From Pseudomonas sp. Bc-h (GTDB taxonomy: Bacteria; Pseudomonadota; Gammaproteobacteria; Pseudomonadales; Pseudomonadaceae), in assembly GCF_002080045.1 (NCBI RefSeq), contig NZ_MUIN01000007.1, forward strand, positions 338,421 through 402,420: a stretch of 64,000 nucleotides of DNA, written 5' to 3'. The notes below the pieces were generated by a model that saw nothing but the letters and a program-made list of their open reading frames with translations, was not told the origin of the DNA and ran no database searches. Below, piece after piece: positions 28,192 through 37,025 of the stretch (the first letter of the stretch is position 1; each line of letters opens with the position of its first letter). The translations under genes were made by a program, and so were the position numbers.

Positions 28192-29520
28192 ATGTCAAAA
28201 CTCAGAAAACTTGAACAACTTGACCTGCTTCCTTACATCGGCAAATGGTTGGTGCTTGCCAGTGCGGTAGCGCTTCTGGCGGGATCGGCATCCGCGCTGT
28301 TTCTGTTCTCCCTCGATCACGCGACCCAATGGCGTGAAACCCATCGCTGGGCCATATGGCTGTTGCCCGTGACAGGCTTTGCGGTGGGGCTGGTTTACCA
28401 CCTGATCGGCAAGCCGGTGGATGCGGGCAACAACCTGCTGATCGACGAGATTCACGACCCAAAAAAAACCGTGCCGTTGCGCATGGTGCCCCTGGTGCTT
28501 GCGGGTACGCTGATCTCGCATTTGTTTGGTGCATCGGTTGGACGCGAAGGCACTGCCGTGCAAATGGGTGGCGCGCTGGCCGATCAGATAACTCACCTGT
28601 TCCGCCTGCGCCGCGAAGATCGCCGAATCATGCTCATGGCGGGCATCAGCGCAGGCTTCGCTTCGGTCTTCGGCACGCCGCTGACCGGAGCACTGTTCGG
28701 CCTTGAGGTGCTCGCTATCGGTCGCATGCGGTATGACGCGTTGTTCCCGTGCATTGTCGCCGCCATCGTCGCTGATCAAGTTGGGCTGCTCTGGGGCGTC
28801 GTGCACACCCACTACGTCATCGGCGAGATCGCGCCCGTGCAGGCCTGGACAGTGATGGCCGTGGTCGTCGCGGGCATTGTGTTCGGGCTCGCGGGACTGC
28901 TGTTCGCCACCGCCACCCATACCCTTGGCGCATGGGTAAAAAAGCTGATTCCCTACTCGCCGTTGCGCCCTGTGCTGGGCGGCATTGTGGTGGCGACAGC
29001 GGTGTGGGCACTCGATTCGTATCGGTACATCGGCCTGGGCATTCCGAGCATCGTTCAGTCCTTCGCAACGCCGGTCGCGCCCTGGGACTGGTTCGGCAAG
29101 CTTGCGTTTACCGTCGCCTCACTCGGTTCAGGGTTCAAGGGTGGCGAGGTCACGCCGCTGTTCTACATCGGCGCGACGCTGGGCAATGCACTTGCACCGC
29201 TGCTGCACTTGCCGTTTTCGATGCTGGCCGGCATCGGCTTCGTCGCGGTCTTTGCCGGCGCCGCCAACACCCCGCTGGCAACGATCGTCATGGCCATGGA
29301 GCTGTTCGGCCCCGAGATTGCCCCACTCGCCGCGATTGCCTGCATCGCCAGCTATCTGGTGTCGGGCCATAACGGGATCTATCACGCCCAGCGCGTGGGC
29401 CACAGCAAGCACCGCCATGCCCTGCCCGCCGATATCCGCCTTTCGGAAATCAAGAAATTCCACTCGCAACGAAATGCCGAGAGCACGCCAAAAGCAGCGC
29501 CGGAGGATAAGCAGAAATGA
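28192..29520 (+). CDS. eriC: Fluoride/proton antiporter, CLC-F family
   Basis: The product has 442 aa if the ATG at 28192 is used; an upstream TTG at 28156 is in frame but improbable. It is a CLC transporter with about ten hydrophobic segments. The canonical chloride motif GSGIP is replaced by GNNLL (79-83), a hallmark of the fluoride-selective CLC-F clade. The gating glutamate is E119 in GREGTAVQMGG. A fluoride riboswitch directly upstream confirms the role. It exports fluoride using the proton gradient in the inner membrane. The C-terminal 35 residues are polar. Confidence 0.92.
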   Translation: MSKLRKLEQLDLLPYIGKWLVLASAVALLAGSASALFLFSLDHATQWRETHRWAIWLLPVTGFAVGLVYHLIGKPVDAGNNLLIDEIHDPKKTVPLRMVPLVLAGTLISHLFGASVGREGTAVQMGGALADQITHLFRLRREDRRIMLMAGISAGFASVFGTPLTGALFGLEVLAIGRMRYDALFPCIVAAIVADQVGLLWGVVHTHYVIGEIAPVQAWTVMAVVVAGIVFGLAGLLFATATHTLGAWVKKLIPYSPLRPVLGGIVVATAVWALDSYRYIGLGIPSIVQSFATPVAPWDWFGKLAFTVASLGSGFKGGEVTPLFYIGATLGNALAPLLHLPFSMLAGIGFVAVFAGAANTPLATIVMAMELFGPEIAPLAAIACIASYLVSGHNGIYHAQRVGHSKHRHALPADIRLSEIKKFHSQRNAESTPKAAPEDKQK

Positions 29521-29571
29521 GTGAGTCAAAACCGAATCGCCTGACCACGTTGTAGCTGTATTTTCCAAGTG

Positions 29572-29748
29572 CGAACTCTCACCATCAGCTACGGCGCTCT
29601 AGGTACGGTGAACGGTACAGCTAAGCTGATCGCCTGCGTGACAGTGGGCATTCTCTGGACAGCAGTCTTACCCACATTTGCGTTCCTTTTAGCGGCCTTG
29701 CTGATGGCGTCCGGAACGCTGTCGTTCACTCGATTGAAAGCTTACTGA
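29572..29748 (+). pseudogene. C-terminal remnant of an MFS transporter
   Basis: A 58-codon open stretch reads ISYGALGTVNGTAKLIACVT then VGILWTAVLPTFAFLLAALL and ends MASGTLSFTRLKAY before TGA 29746-29748. This is the last two membrane helices of a typical MFS protein (the YGALGTVNGTAKLIA loop is characteristic). No start or earlier helices precede it; the CLC-F gene ends 51 bases upstream. It is a deletion relic. Confidence 0.65.
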
Positions 29749-29794
29749 TAGACACCTGACGGCCTGAAGCGAAACAGCAGTTCCCTGCGTCCGC

Positions 29795-30291
29795 TTTGGG
29801 TCGATAGCAGTCTTTTCCACACGGTCTACGGTTTCGCCGACTCGCCCCAGCTTGAACAATGATCGATACAGCGAAAAAGCGTCTAGACGATCAGGATCAC
29901 CACCACGAACCTTCCCAGCCTGCCATAGGCCCAGTTGCTCAGCGCAATGATGCCCACCAGGCCGAACAAAAACGAACCTGTACAAGCGGCAAGGGGAATC
30001 TAGGTTGTGGTGTCTTCCATACAGGCGTAGTGGCACGCGGTGTCACGCCGCACCATAGGCGGCTATGGTGTTCAATGGAAAGGTTGTGACGGCCAGTATG
30101 CTCGAAGCGATGATGCCCAGAATCTTGTCGAAGGTGTCGGCGCCGATCCGCATTGGCAATGACTTGGGAATGAAATCCTTGAACACAACGGCAATCAGCG
30201 CACTGGCTACGCCAAGCAGCGAAAACAGTCTGGCCCTGGACCTCAGTCGCTTGGTCAGTCAACTTAACAGGCCGCACCAACGAGCAATCAT
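29795..30291 (-). pseudogene. Degraded DUF2254 membrane protein gene
   Basis: Starting at ATG 30289-30291 the minus strand reads MIARWCGLLS, a stop, then LTKRLRSRARLFSLLGVASA, LIAVVFKDFIPKS and ADTFDKILGIIASSILAVTT. These match the N-terminal half of DUF2254 proteins. After the next stop, other frames give TPRATT, EDTTT, FLFGLVGIIALSNWAYGRLG, ILIV and finally LGRVGETVDRVEKTAID. At least one nonsense codon and several frameshifts are present and the C-terminal half is gone. It lies opposite the direction of its neighbours. Confidence 0.7.
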
Positions 30292-30515
30292 ATTCAATGC
30301 CTTGAAAGTTTATGCAACGCGATCCATTCAGCGAGAGGTACCTCCGGGAGACGACTGATTGAGCAATCCGGCAGGCAGCAGTTTCATGCAACCTCGCAAG
30401 ATGGCAATTTGCATCTTGCCCACCCGCTTCCTATTATCGCGCTGGGTGCGTTGTTGCATACGGCACTGCGCAGGTTAAATTCAAACGTTGGTCGGGCCGC
30501 CATCGGAGTGTCATT

Positions 30516-31865
30516 GTGTCCGAAGACAAACCTGCTTCCCCTGCGATCCCCCGCCCTCAGGTTCTGACCGAACGTGCGCTGTCAGCGCTGGACCGGTTCT
30601 CTCGTATTGAAGCGCTTAGCGGTATCGCTCTGCTGCTCGCCGCCCTGGCAGCTCTGATCTGGGCCAACAGCCCGGTCGCCGATTCTTATGAGCATTTCTG
30701 GCACACTCAGATCACCTTGGGGCTTGGCGACTTCCGCGTTTCTCGTTCACTGCATTTTCTGGTCAACGATGGCTTGATGACGATTTTCTTTCTAGTGGTC
30801 GGCGCAGAGATTCGCCAAGAGATCAAAGACGGCGCGCTGGCCAACATGAAGCTGGCAACCCTGCCGCTAGGTGCCGCACTGGGCGGCGTCATGATGCCTG
30901 CGATCCTTTACATGCTGCTTAATCACGGGAGTGAAGCCAGCACCGGCTGGGCAGTACCCACCGCGACCGACATTGCCTTTGCCGTCGGAGTGCTGGCCTT
31001 GCTAGGGAAATCGATCCCCAGCGGCGTACGCATTCTGCTGCTGGCGTTGGCAATCATCGACGACATCGTCGCCATTCTGATCATCGCGATTTTCTACACC
31101 ACCAGCCTGGACTATCTGGGGCTGGTCGTGGCCCTGGGTGGCCTGGCGCTGGTACTGCTTATGCAGCGTATGGGTATCGGCAAGGCCTATGCCTATGTTG
31201 TGCCGGGGGCCATCGTCTGGTTCGGTCTGCTCAAAACCGGGGTCCATCCTACGCTCGCGGGTGTGATCCTCGGACTCATGACGCCGGTGCACTCCAAACC
31301 TGCGACGGAGCGGCCACTGGAAACCATCGGCCGGACCTTTGAGGAGCTAATGGATCGCTTTTCCCAAGCCAAAGATAACCCGCAGATCGTAGTGGAGCCT
31401 CTCAACCAGTTGCGCCACGCTCAGCGAGAAGTGCTGCCGCCCGTCCAGCGGGTCCAGATCGGGCTGCATGCATGGGTGGCGTTTGGGGTTATGCCGTTGT
31501 TCGCATTGGCCAATGCCGGAGTAAGCTTCGCGGGCGCCAATCTCGAAGAAGCGCTGCCGCAGCGTGTGTTTGCCGGTGTGATGCTGGCACTGGTACTGGG
31601 CAAGCCGTTGGGTGTGATTCTGGCGAGCGTGACCTTGGTTAAACTGAATATTTGCCAGCTCCCCGCAGGCGTGACCTGGCGTGGAGTCGGGCTGGTGGGA
31701 CTGCTGGCGGGCATTGGCTTCACCATGTCGATTTTCATTGCGTCCCTGGCGTTCTCCGACCCGTCCCTGCTGGCATCAGCCAAACTCAGCGTGCTCTGCG
31801 CCTCATCCATCGCGGCCGTGATCGGACTGATCTGGGGAAAAATGACATTCCACAAAAGCGCTTGA
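30516..31865 (+). CDS. nhaA: Na+/H+ antiporter NhaA
   Basis: The 449-aa membrane protein starts with GTG 30516 behind CGGAG. It shows about twelve membrane segments and the NhaA core: GWAVPTATDIAFAVGVLALL and LLLALAIIDDIVAILIIAIF, the latter holding the paired aspartates that bind sodium and protons. A cytoplasmic loop with TPVHSKP and a longer insert follows. It expels Na+ in exchange for protons. NhaA genes are among those reported with fluoride riboswitches. Here it lies 1 kb downstream of the CLC-F gene, with two dead genes between, so co-regulation is uncertain. Confidence 0.93.
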   Translation: MSEDKPASPAIPRPQVLTERALSALDRFSRIEALSGIALLLAALAALIWANSPVADSYEHFWHTQITLGLGDFRVSRSLHFLVNDGLMTIFFLVVGAEIRQEIKDGALANMKLATLPLGAALGGVMMPAILYMLLNHGSEASTGWAVPTATDIAFAVGVLALLGKSIPSGVRILLLALAIIDDIVAILIIAIFYTTSLDYLGLVVALGGLALVLLMQRMGIGKAYAYVVPGAIVWFGLLKTGVHPTLAGVILGLMTPVHSKPATERPLETIGRTFEELMDRFSQAKDNPQIVVEPLNQLRHAQREVLPPVQRVQIGLHAWVAFGVMPLFALANAGVSFAGANLEEALPQRVFAGVMLALVLGKPLGVILASVTLVKLNICQLPAGVTWRGVGLVGLLAGIGFTMSIFIASLAFSDPSLLASAKLSVLCASSIAAVIGLIWGKMTFHKSA

Positions 31866-31895
31866 AAACGTCATCTGCCCCACTGCTCGCCGCGA

Positions 31896-33314
31896 CTAGA
31901 GGACTTTGCCGGGGTTCATCAACCCGCTCGGATCCAGCGCTTGCTTTAGGGTACGCATCATCTCCAGTTCCAGAGCAGACTTGTAGCGCAGCGCGGCATC
32001 ACGCTTGGCCTGACCGAGGCCATGCTCCGCGCTGATGCTTCCTGCAAACGCCACCGTCGCCTCGTAAATCACATGCATAATCGCCTCCGCCTGGGCTTTG
32101 AAGGGCGCATCTTCGGTGCCGACAGGTTTGCTGATGTTGTAATGCAGGTTGCCATCGCCGACATGGCCATACGCGACAATCCGAACATCCGGAAAAGCGT
32201 CCAGCAGCCTGAGGTCAGTCTCTTCGATAAAGGCGGGAATGCTGCTCACCGGTATGCTGATATCGTGCTTCAGACTCGGGCCTTCATGGTTTTGCGCTTC
32301 CGATATACCCTCGCGCAACGCCCACAGCGCGGCGACTTGCATCTCGTTGCTGGCGACTACGGCATCAAGCGCTTCACCCTGTTCGAAAGCCTCGCTCAGG
32401 CAACTCTCCAGCATTTGCGCCAGCGCCGCATCCACGAGGGTGTCGCTCAGTTCGATCAACACATACCAGGGATGATGTTCTTTAAACGGATCGTTGCATC
32501 CGGCGACATGCTGCAGCACGAACTCCACGCTTTGTCGTGACATCAGCTCGAAGCCAGTGAGCCGGTCGCCACATTGGCTGCGCATGCGGCTGATAAGGTC
32601 CACTGCCGCCTGTGGATCCGGGAGGGCCACCCAGGCAGTGGTCAGGCTGCGTACCGCAGGATAAAGCTTGAGCACAGCAGCGGTGATGATGCCAAGTGTG
32701 CCTTCCGAACCGATGAACAGGTGCTTGAGGTCATAGCCGGTGTTGTCCTTGCGCAAACCGCGTAAGCCGTCCCATATACGGCCATCGGCCAACACCACTT
32801 CCAGCCCCAGCGTAAGGTCGCGCATATTGCCGTAACGCAATACCGCAGTTCCCCCCGCATTGGTTGCCAGGTTGCCACCCACCGTACAACTGCCTTCGGC
32901 GCCCAGGGACAACGGAAAAAGGCGCCCCACATCCGCGGCGGCTTCCTGCAAACGCTGGAGAATCACGCCAGCCTCGACCGTGATGGTTTCGTTGGCCTGG
33001 TCAATAGCCCGAATGGCGTTCATCCGAGTCAGAGACAGCACGACCTGAGTGCCTGAGTCGTCCGGGATGGAGCCACCGCACAACCCGGTATTGCCACCCT
33101 GAGGCACCAACGCGACACCTGCTTCCTGACACAGACGCACCACTTGCGAAACTTCTTGAGTGCTGGCCGGACGCACCACTACTGCGGCCTTGCCGCGATA
33201 GGCATTACGCCAATCGCTCAGGTAGCTCTGCATGAGCCCGGTATCACGGATAAGACCGGCCTTGCCAACCAGGCCTTCCAGCGCTTGCATCAGTGTTTCG
33301 TTCAAATGACTCAT
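31896..33314 (-). CDS. FAD-linked 2-hydroxyacid dehydrogenase (D-2-hydroxyglutarate dehydrogenase/GlcD-like)
   Basis: The start ATG 33312-33314 follows AAGGAGCGTGTC and gives 472 aa. The N-terminal PCMH-type FAD domain has VPQGGNTGLCGG, LGAEGSCTVGGNLATNAGGT and GSEGTLGIITAAVLKLYP. The C-terminal domain has YGHVGDGNLHYNI and ISAEHGLGQAK, whose histidines bind metal and substrate in D-2-hydroxyacid dehydrogenases. It would oxidise a D-2-hydroxy acid to the keto acid, passing electrons to a flavoprotein or quinone. It follows an MFS importer by 47 bases, so the pair is probably an operon for uptake and oxidation of one acid. Confidence 0.9.
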   Translation of the reverse strand: MSHLNETLMQALEGLVGKAGLIRDTGLMQSYLSDWRNAYRGKAAVVVRPASTQEVSQVVRLCQEAGVALVPQGGNTGLCGGSIPDDSGTQVVLSLTRMNAIRAIDQANETITVEAGVILQRLQEAAADVGRLFPLSLGAEGSCTVGGNLATNAGGTAVLRYGNMRDLTLGLEVVLADGRIWDGLRGLRKDNTGYDLKHLFIGSEGTLGIITAAVLKLYPAVRSLTTAWVALPDPQAAVDLISRMRSQCGDRLTGFELMSRQSVEFVLQHVAGCNDPFKEHHPWYVLIELSDTLVDAALAQMLESCLSEAFEQGEALDAVVASNEMQVAALWALREGISEAQNHEGPSLKHDISIPVSSIPAFIEETDLRLLDAFPDVRIVAYGHVGDGNLHYNISKPVGTEDAPFKAQAEAIMHVIYEATVAFAGSISAEHGLGQAKRDAALRYKSALELEMMRTLKQALDPSGLMNPGKVL

Positions 33315-33361
33315 GACACGCTCCTTATTGTTATCAGCCGGTCCACTAACATCCGGCTGTT

Positions 33362-34693
33362 TCATTCGTTAACGGCAACAGATTGCGGCTGACTCAGCTC
33401 GATCCGGTGGATTCGCCCCACGACAACCAGGTAGAAAAAAACCGCCAGCAAAGCGTTGGCTGCGACGTATACCAGCGCGGCATCGAAGGACCCTGTACGA
33501 CTCACCAAATAGCCGACGATGATCGGTGTATTGATCGCCGCCAGGTTGCCAAATGTGTTGAACAGACCGCCCGACAGGCCAATGATCTGTCGCGGCGAGG
33601 TATCCGCTACCAGCGTCCAGCCATGGGAGCCGAAGCCTTTGCCAAAGAACGCCAACGCCATAATGCCCACAACCGCGGCGTCGCTCTGGACGTAAATACA
33701 CAGCACCATGCTGCTCGACAGCAGCAGACCGCTGACAATCGGAAGCTTGCGCGCCAAGGTCAGGGAGTAACCGTGACGCAGCAGACCATCCGATATCAAA
33801 CCACCCAGCACGCCCCCCACAAAGCCGCTGATCGCTGGCAATGCGGTGAAGAAACCGGCCGCCAAGATGGTCATACCCCGGGCCTGAACCAGATAAACGG
33901 GAAACCATGTGAGGAAGAAATAGGTGATCGCGTTGTTGCAGTATTGCCCCAGATAGAGGCCTATCAGTGTGCGGTGGCTCAGCAGCAACTTGAAGTAAAG
34001 CCACTGCGAGCCATTGGGGTCGCCAGCGCGAGGCTCAAGATCCATCAACCCGCCGCCGGATTCAATGTAGGTGTACTCGGCCTCTGTGGTTGCCGGATGC
34101 TCACGTGGACCGATAATGACCTTGAACCACAGAAGGCTGAGCAGCAAGCCGAAGCAGCCCAGGACGATGAAGGCCTGTTGCCAGCCCATCACCTGGACGA
34201 CCCAGCCCATCAACGGGGCGAAGATAGCGGTAGCCGAATACTGTGCCGAGCTGGAAATGGCTGTTGCCGTGGCGCGCTCGGCGCTTGGGAACCAGGCTGC
34301 AATAATCCGCGCGTTACCCGGAAAGCAAGGTGCACCGGCAAAACCCACCGCCATGCGCAGGAGAAACAGGCTGACTATCGTCCAGCTCAGCGGCAACACC
34401 CCGACGAAGCCTTGCAACATCGTAAATGCAGACCAGCTGAACAGCGCGATGCCATACACCCGCCGGGCACCAAAGCGATCACACAACCAGCCTCCGGGAA
34501 TCTGTCCGATCACGTAGGCCCAGCCGAAAGCGGAGAAAATATAGCCGAGGGTCAAGGCATCAATCCCCAGATCCGCCTGCAACGCGGAACCGGCGATGGA
34601 CAAACTGGAACGGTCGGCGAATGTCACGGATGTGACAAGAAACAGCATGAGCAGGATCGAGTAGCGTACCCGCCCTGGTTTAGGTCCAGGCAT
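33362..34693 (-). CDS. MFS transporter, anion:cation symporter type (galactonate/tartrate family)
   Basis: About 443 aa from ATG 34691-34693; a longer frame to 34756 adds only a non-conserved tail. The N-terminus RYSILLMLFLVTSVTFADRS and then SAFGWAYVIGQIPGGWLCDR are typical of ACS-family carboxylate importers (ExuT, GudP, GarP, DgoT). About twelve membrane helices are evident. It is the first gene of a minus-strand pair with the FAD-linked hydroxyacid dehydrogenase and diverges from the TctCBA operon. Its substrate is probably a hydroxylated or sugar acid. Confidence 0.88.
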   Translation of the reverse strand: MPGPKPGRVRYSILLMLFLVTSVTFADRSSLSIAGSALQADLGIDALTLGYIFSAFGWAYVIGQIPGGWLCDRFGARRVYGIALFSWSAFTMLQGFVGVLPLSWTIVSLFLLRMAVGFAGAPCFPGNARIIAAWFPSAERATATAISSSAQYSATAIFAPLMGWVVQVMGWQQAFIVLGCFGLLLSLLWFKVIIGPREHPATTEAEYTYIESGGGLMDLEPRAGDPNGSQWLYFKLLLSHRTLIGLYLGQYCNNAITYFFLTWFPVYLVQARGMTILAAGFFTALPAISGFVGGVLGGLISDGLLRHGYSLTLARKLPIVSGLLLSSSMVLCIYVQSDAAVVGIMALAFFGKGFGSHGWTLVADTSPRQIIGLSGGLFNTFGNLAAINTPIIVGYLVSRTGSFDAALVYVAANALLAVFFYLVVVGRIHRIELSQPQSVAVNE

Positions 34694-34899
34694 CTGACGT
34701 GATCTTCCGATGATCGAACAAGCCTGACGCGGTCCGATCATTAGCCACCCAGCCATATCGGAGAGTCAGGCGTACCGATACCTCCTGCGGCGCGAGATCT
34801 GCGTGCATGACATTGCCCTGTTTTTATTGTTCTGATCCCAGGCCCGTGCCTGCTCAGGGTGCGAGACACTTTAAAAGCCGCCCTAACGGCAAGTTATCG

Positions 34900-34911
34900 T
34901 ACGACCACATA
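34900..34911. promoter_or_regulatory. Candidate operator, copy 1 (TACGACNACATA)
   Basis: TACGACCACATA at 34900-34911 is embedded in the palindrome TCGTACGA and lies upstream of the MFS gene. A near-identical word is found at 35084-35095 in the same divergent gap. The pattern is consistent with a GntR-type site, but no such regulator lies nearby. Confidence 0.45.
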
Positions 34912-35042
34912 AAAGCAAATCTTTAATTTTCTGGATTAGCTGTTCGACAAGAGCTTTTCTTTCCACTCGCTGAAACCAACCTATGCTTACCCTGTAAGGC
35001 TCTGGCGGAATATAGAGCGTATTTTTCGCCCACGATTGCACA

Positions 35043-35071
35043 TTGACAGCAACGAGCCTGCTTGGTAAAAA
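35043..35071 (+). promoter_or_regulatory. Candidate sigma-70 promoter for TctCBA operon
   Basis: TTGACA (35043-35048) and TAAAAA (35066-35071) are 17 bases apart. The start of transcription would fall near 35078, just before the operator-like word at 35084. The -10 box is a 4/6 match. The rest of the 34757-35483 gap holds no recognisable gene. Confidence 0.5.
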
Positions 35072-35080
35072 ACGCCCAAG

Positions 35081-35098
35081 TCATACGACAACATATGA
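35081..35098. promoter_or_regulatory. Candidate operator, copy 2 (TACGACNACATA)
   Basis: TCATACGACAACATATGA carries the arms TCATA and TATGA and contains TACGACAACATA (35084-35095), matching copy 1 in 11 of 12 bases. It sits just downstream of the candidate promoter start, where a repressor would block transcription. Confidence 0.5.
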
Positions 35099-35483
35099 CA
35101 AACCATAATAATAATTGAGGCTCAGATCATGCTGACGACCTTCCTTCTGCAATCGCCCTTTCCGTATGGCGTCCGCGCGTATTCGGTGAGGTCATCCATC
35201 TGCAGTCCCTTATGGCAAAAGCCCCCCAGCGGTTTTACTGTCGTCGTGAACGCCAATGTTAGCGGCAGAACAAGGAAAAAAATGCGGTTCCTGCCAATAG
35301 CTGTAGAACCTCTACGTTCGGCGTTCCACTCATCAACATGCCCTCTTCAGAAATATCCCGATTGCGTGCCATCACCCCTTAGGCGGTAGTGATTTGTCGG
35401 CAAAGCAGCACTTCGACATAACCGGTTACAACTTTAATAAGCTCTGTTAGTTCGATCAGCTTTCATAACCCCGGAGTATTCCA

Positions 35484-36458
35484 ATGATAAAAACAATCCG
35501 CGTCTCTCTTCTTTCTGCCCTTGTCAGCATGGGGACTATCACCTCGCACAATGTCGCCGTCGCTGCTGACGTCAAATGGCCGACCCGTCCCGTACAGGTG
35601 GTGGTGATCGCCAATCCGGGGGGTGACACCGACTTCAATGCCCGCATGATGGCCAAGTATTTCAACAAGATAACAGGGAAGAACATGGTAGTGACCAACG
35701 TCGCAGGTGGCGGTGGCACGCTGGCGGCAGAGCAGGTCAAAAGCGCGGCTGCGGACGGTAACACCATCCTCTTCACCCACCCGGGCCAATTGATTGTCAA
35801 CGAAGTAGCAGGCCTGTCCGACGACAGCTTTGAAGCCTTTGATGTGGCCTGTATTGCTGGCGTCGATAAAGGCGCGGTATTCGTCGCCTCTACCCAGTCC
35901 GGGATCAGCAGCGTCAAGGACCTGATCGCCAAGGCCAAGGCCAAGCCGGAAAGCATCACTTACGGCACTGAAATGGGTAACTTCTCCCATATCCAGGGCT
36001 TGATGTTCGAAAAAATCACTGGCGTAAAACTGAAGATGGTGGATGCCGGCACCGTATCGGAAAAAGTAGTTGCGTTGCTTGGTGCACGTATCGACCTGGG
36101 TGCCATCAGCTACGGTTCCGTGCAGGACTACGTCAATGGGGGCCAGATGGTCGCGCTCGGCCAGCCCAATGATGAGCGCAACGCAATGCTCGGTGATATC
36201 CCGACCTTCAAGGAACAGGGCGTTGATTTCACGATCGACAAGCCGTACGTCGTGGCCTTTCCAAAAGGCACCGACACCGCGATCGTGGGCAAGATGGCAG
36301 ACATCATGAAACAGATCACCGAGATGCCCGAGTACACTGAAGAGCTGAAAAAATTCAAACAGCCAGTGGCTTACTACGGCACCGATGATTCGAAAAAAAT
36401 CCTCGCCAAGACTCGCGATGACTTCATGCAATTCAAGGATGTTTTACGCACGAAGTAA
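35484..36458 (+). CDS. tctC: Tripartite tricarboxylate transporter substrate-binding protein
   Basis: The 324-aa binding protein (Bug family) starts at ATG 35484 after GGAGTATTCCA. A Sec signal peptide ends near residues 26-28 (VAVAA). Family blocks are WPTRPVQVVVIANPGGDTDF, NVAGGGGTLAAEQVKSAAAD and a C-terminal PYVVAFPKGTD segment. The usual aspartate-linked ligand loop is present as GGDTDFNAR. It delivers a di- or tricarboxylate to TctAB in the inner membrane. With the divergent MFS and hydroxyacid dehydrogenase it suggests use of a hydroxylated carboxylate. Confidence 0.92.
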   Translation: MIKTIRVSLLSALVSMGTITSHNVAVAADVKWPTRPVQVVVIANPGGDTDFNARMMAKYFNKITGKNMVVTNVAGGGGTLAAEQVKSAAADGNTILFTHPGQLIVNEVAGLSDDSFEAFDVACIAGVDKGAVFVASTQSGISSVKDLIAKAKAKPESITYGTEMGNFSHIQGLMFEKITGVKLKMVDAGTVSEKVVALLGARIDLGAISYGSVQDYVNGGQMVALGQPNDERNAMLGDIPTFKEQGVDFTIDKPYVVAFPKGTDTAIVGKMADIMKQITEMPEYTEELKKFKQPVAYYGTDDSKKILAKTRDDFMQFKDVLRTK

Positions 36459-36522
36459 GACCTGAAACTGGCTGGCCGCTGCGCCAGCCAGCTTTACCCG
36501 GCCTATATCCCGAGGGTTCCCG

Positions 36523-37014
36523 ATGGCTACCTGCAAGAAAAAAGAGCTGATTATCGGTGGCGTCATGCTAGCCACCGCACTCGGTTATCTGGTGATGAGT
36601 TTCAAACTGCCGGGGCATTCCGGTATCGACGCAGCATTCGTCCCTACCCTGCTGGCTGCGATGCTCTGCCTGCTCGCCGTCATACAGTTATTCAGCGCGT
36701 TCGCGACCCCACAGGCGCCTGCCACTGACGTACCGCACATTGACACCGAAGATACGAGCAGCTCGATAGACGTGAAAACAGTGGTCAAGACACTGGCTTT
36801 GATCGTGGGCTACATCGCGCTCATGAAGCCAGTCGGGTTTCCGATTATGACGGTGGTCTATTTGTATTTGCAGTTCATCGTATTGACGCCGATTGATCAA
36901 AAGGTGCGGCATATCACTTATGCAGTGGTCGCGGTCTGTACCTCTGCCGCCATTTATCTGTTATTCCGCGAGGCCTTCGACTTGATGTTGCCCGCCGGCC
37001 TGACCAACTTTTAG
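36523..37014 (+). CDS. tctB: Tripartite tricarboxylate transporter small membrane subunit
   Basis: This 163-aa protein has four hydrophobic segments, the first near residues 8-25 (LIIGGVMLATALGYLVMSF) and the last two flanking IVLTPIDQKVRH. Length and topology fit TctB, the poorly conserved partner of TctA. Position between tctC and tctA, with 11 bases to tctA, supports the call. It has a polar acidic loop (DTEDTSSSID) near the middle. Confidence 0.9.
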   Translation: MATCKKKELIIGGVMLATALGYLVMSFKLPGHSGIDAAFVPTLLAAMLCLLAVIQLFSAFATPQAPATDVPHIDTEDTSSSIDVKTVVKTLALIVGYIALMKPVGFPIMTVVYLYLQFIVLTPIDQKVRHITYAVVAVCTSAAIYLLFREAFDLMLPAGLTNF

Positions 37015-37025
37015 GAGTATCGAAC

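Noticed and set aside
33383..34702. Plus-strand ORF of 439 codons
   Set aside because: It is antisense to the MFS importer, rich in Q, H and R, and has no recognisable domain.
35129..35389. 86-codon plus-strand ORF before tctC
   Set aside because: It lacks a ribosome site and family similarity and lies in the leader region of the tct operon.
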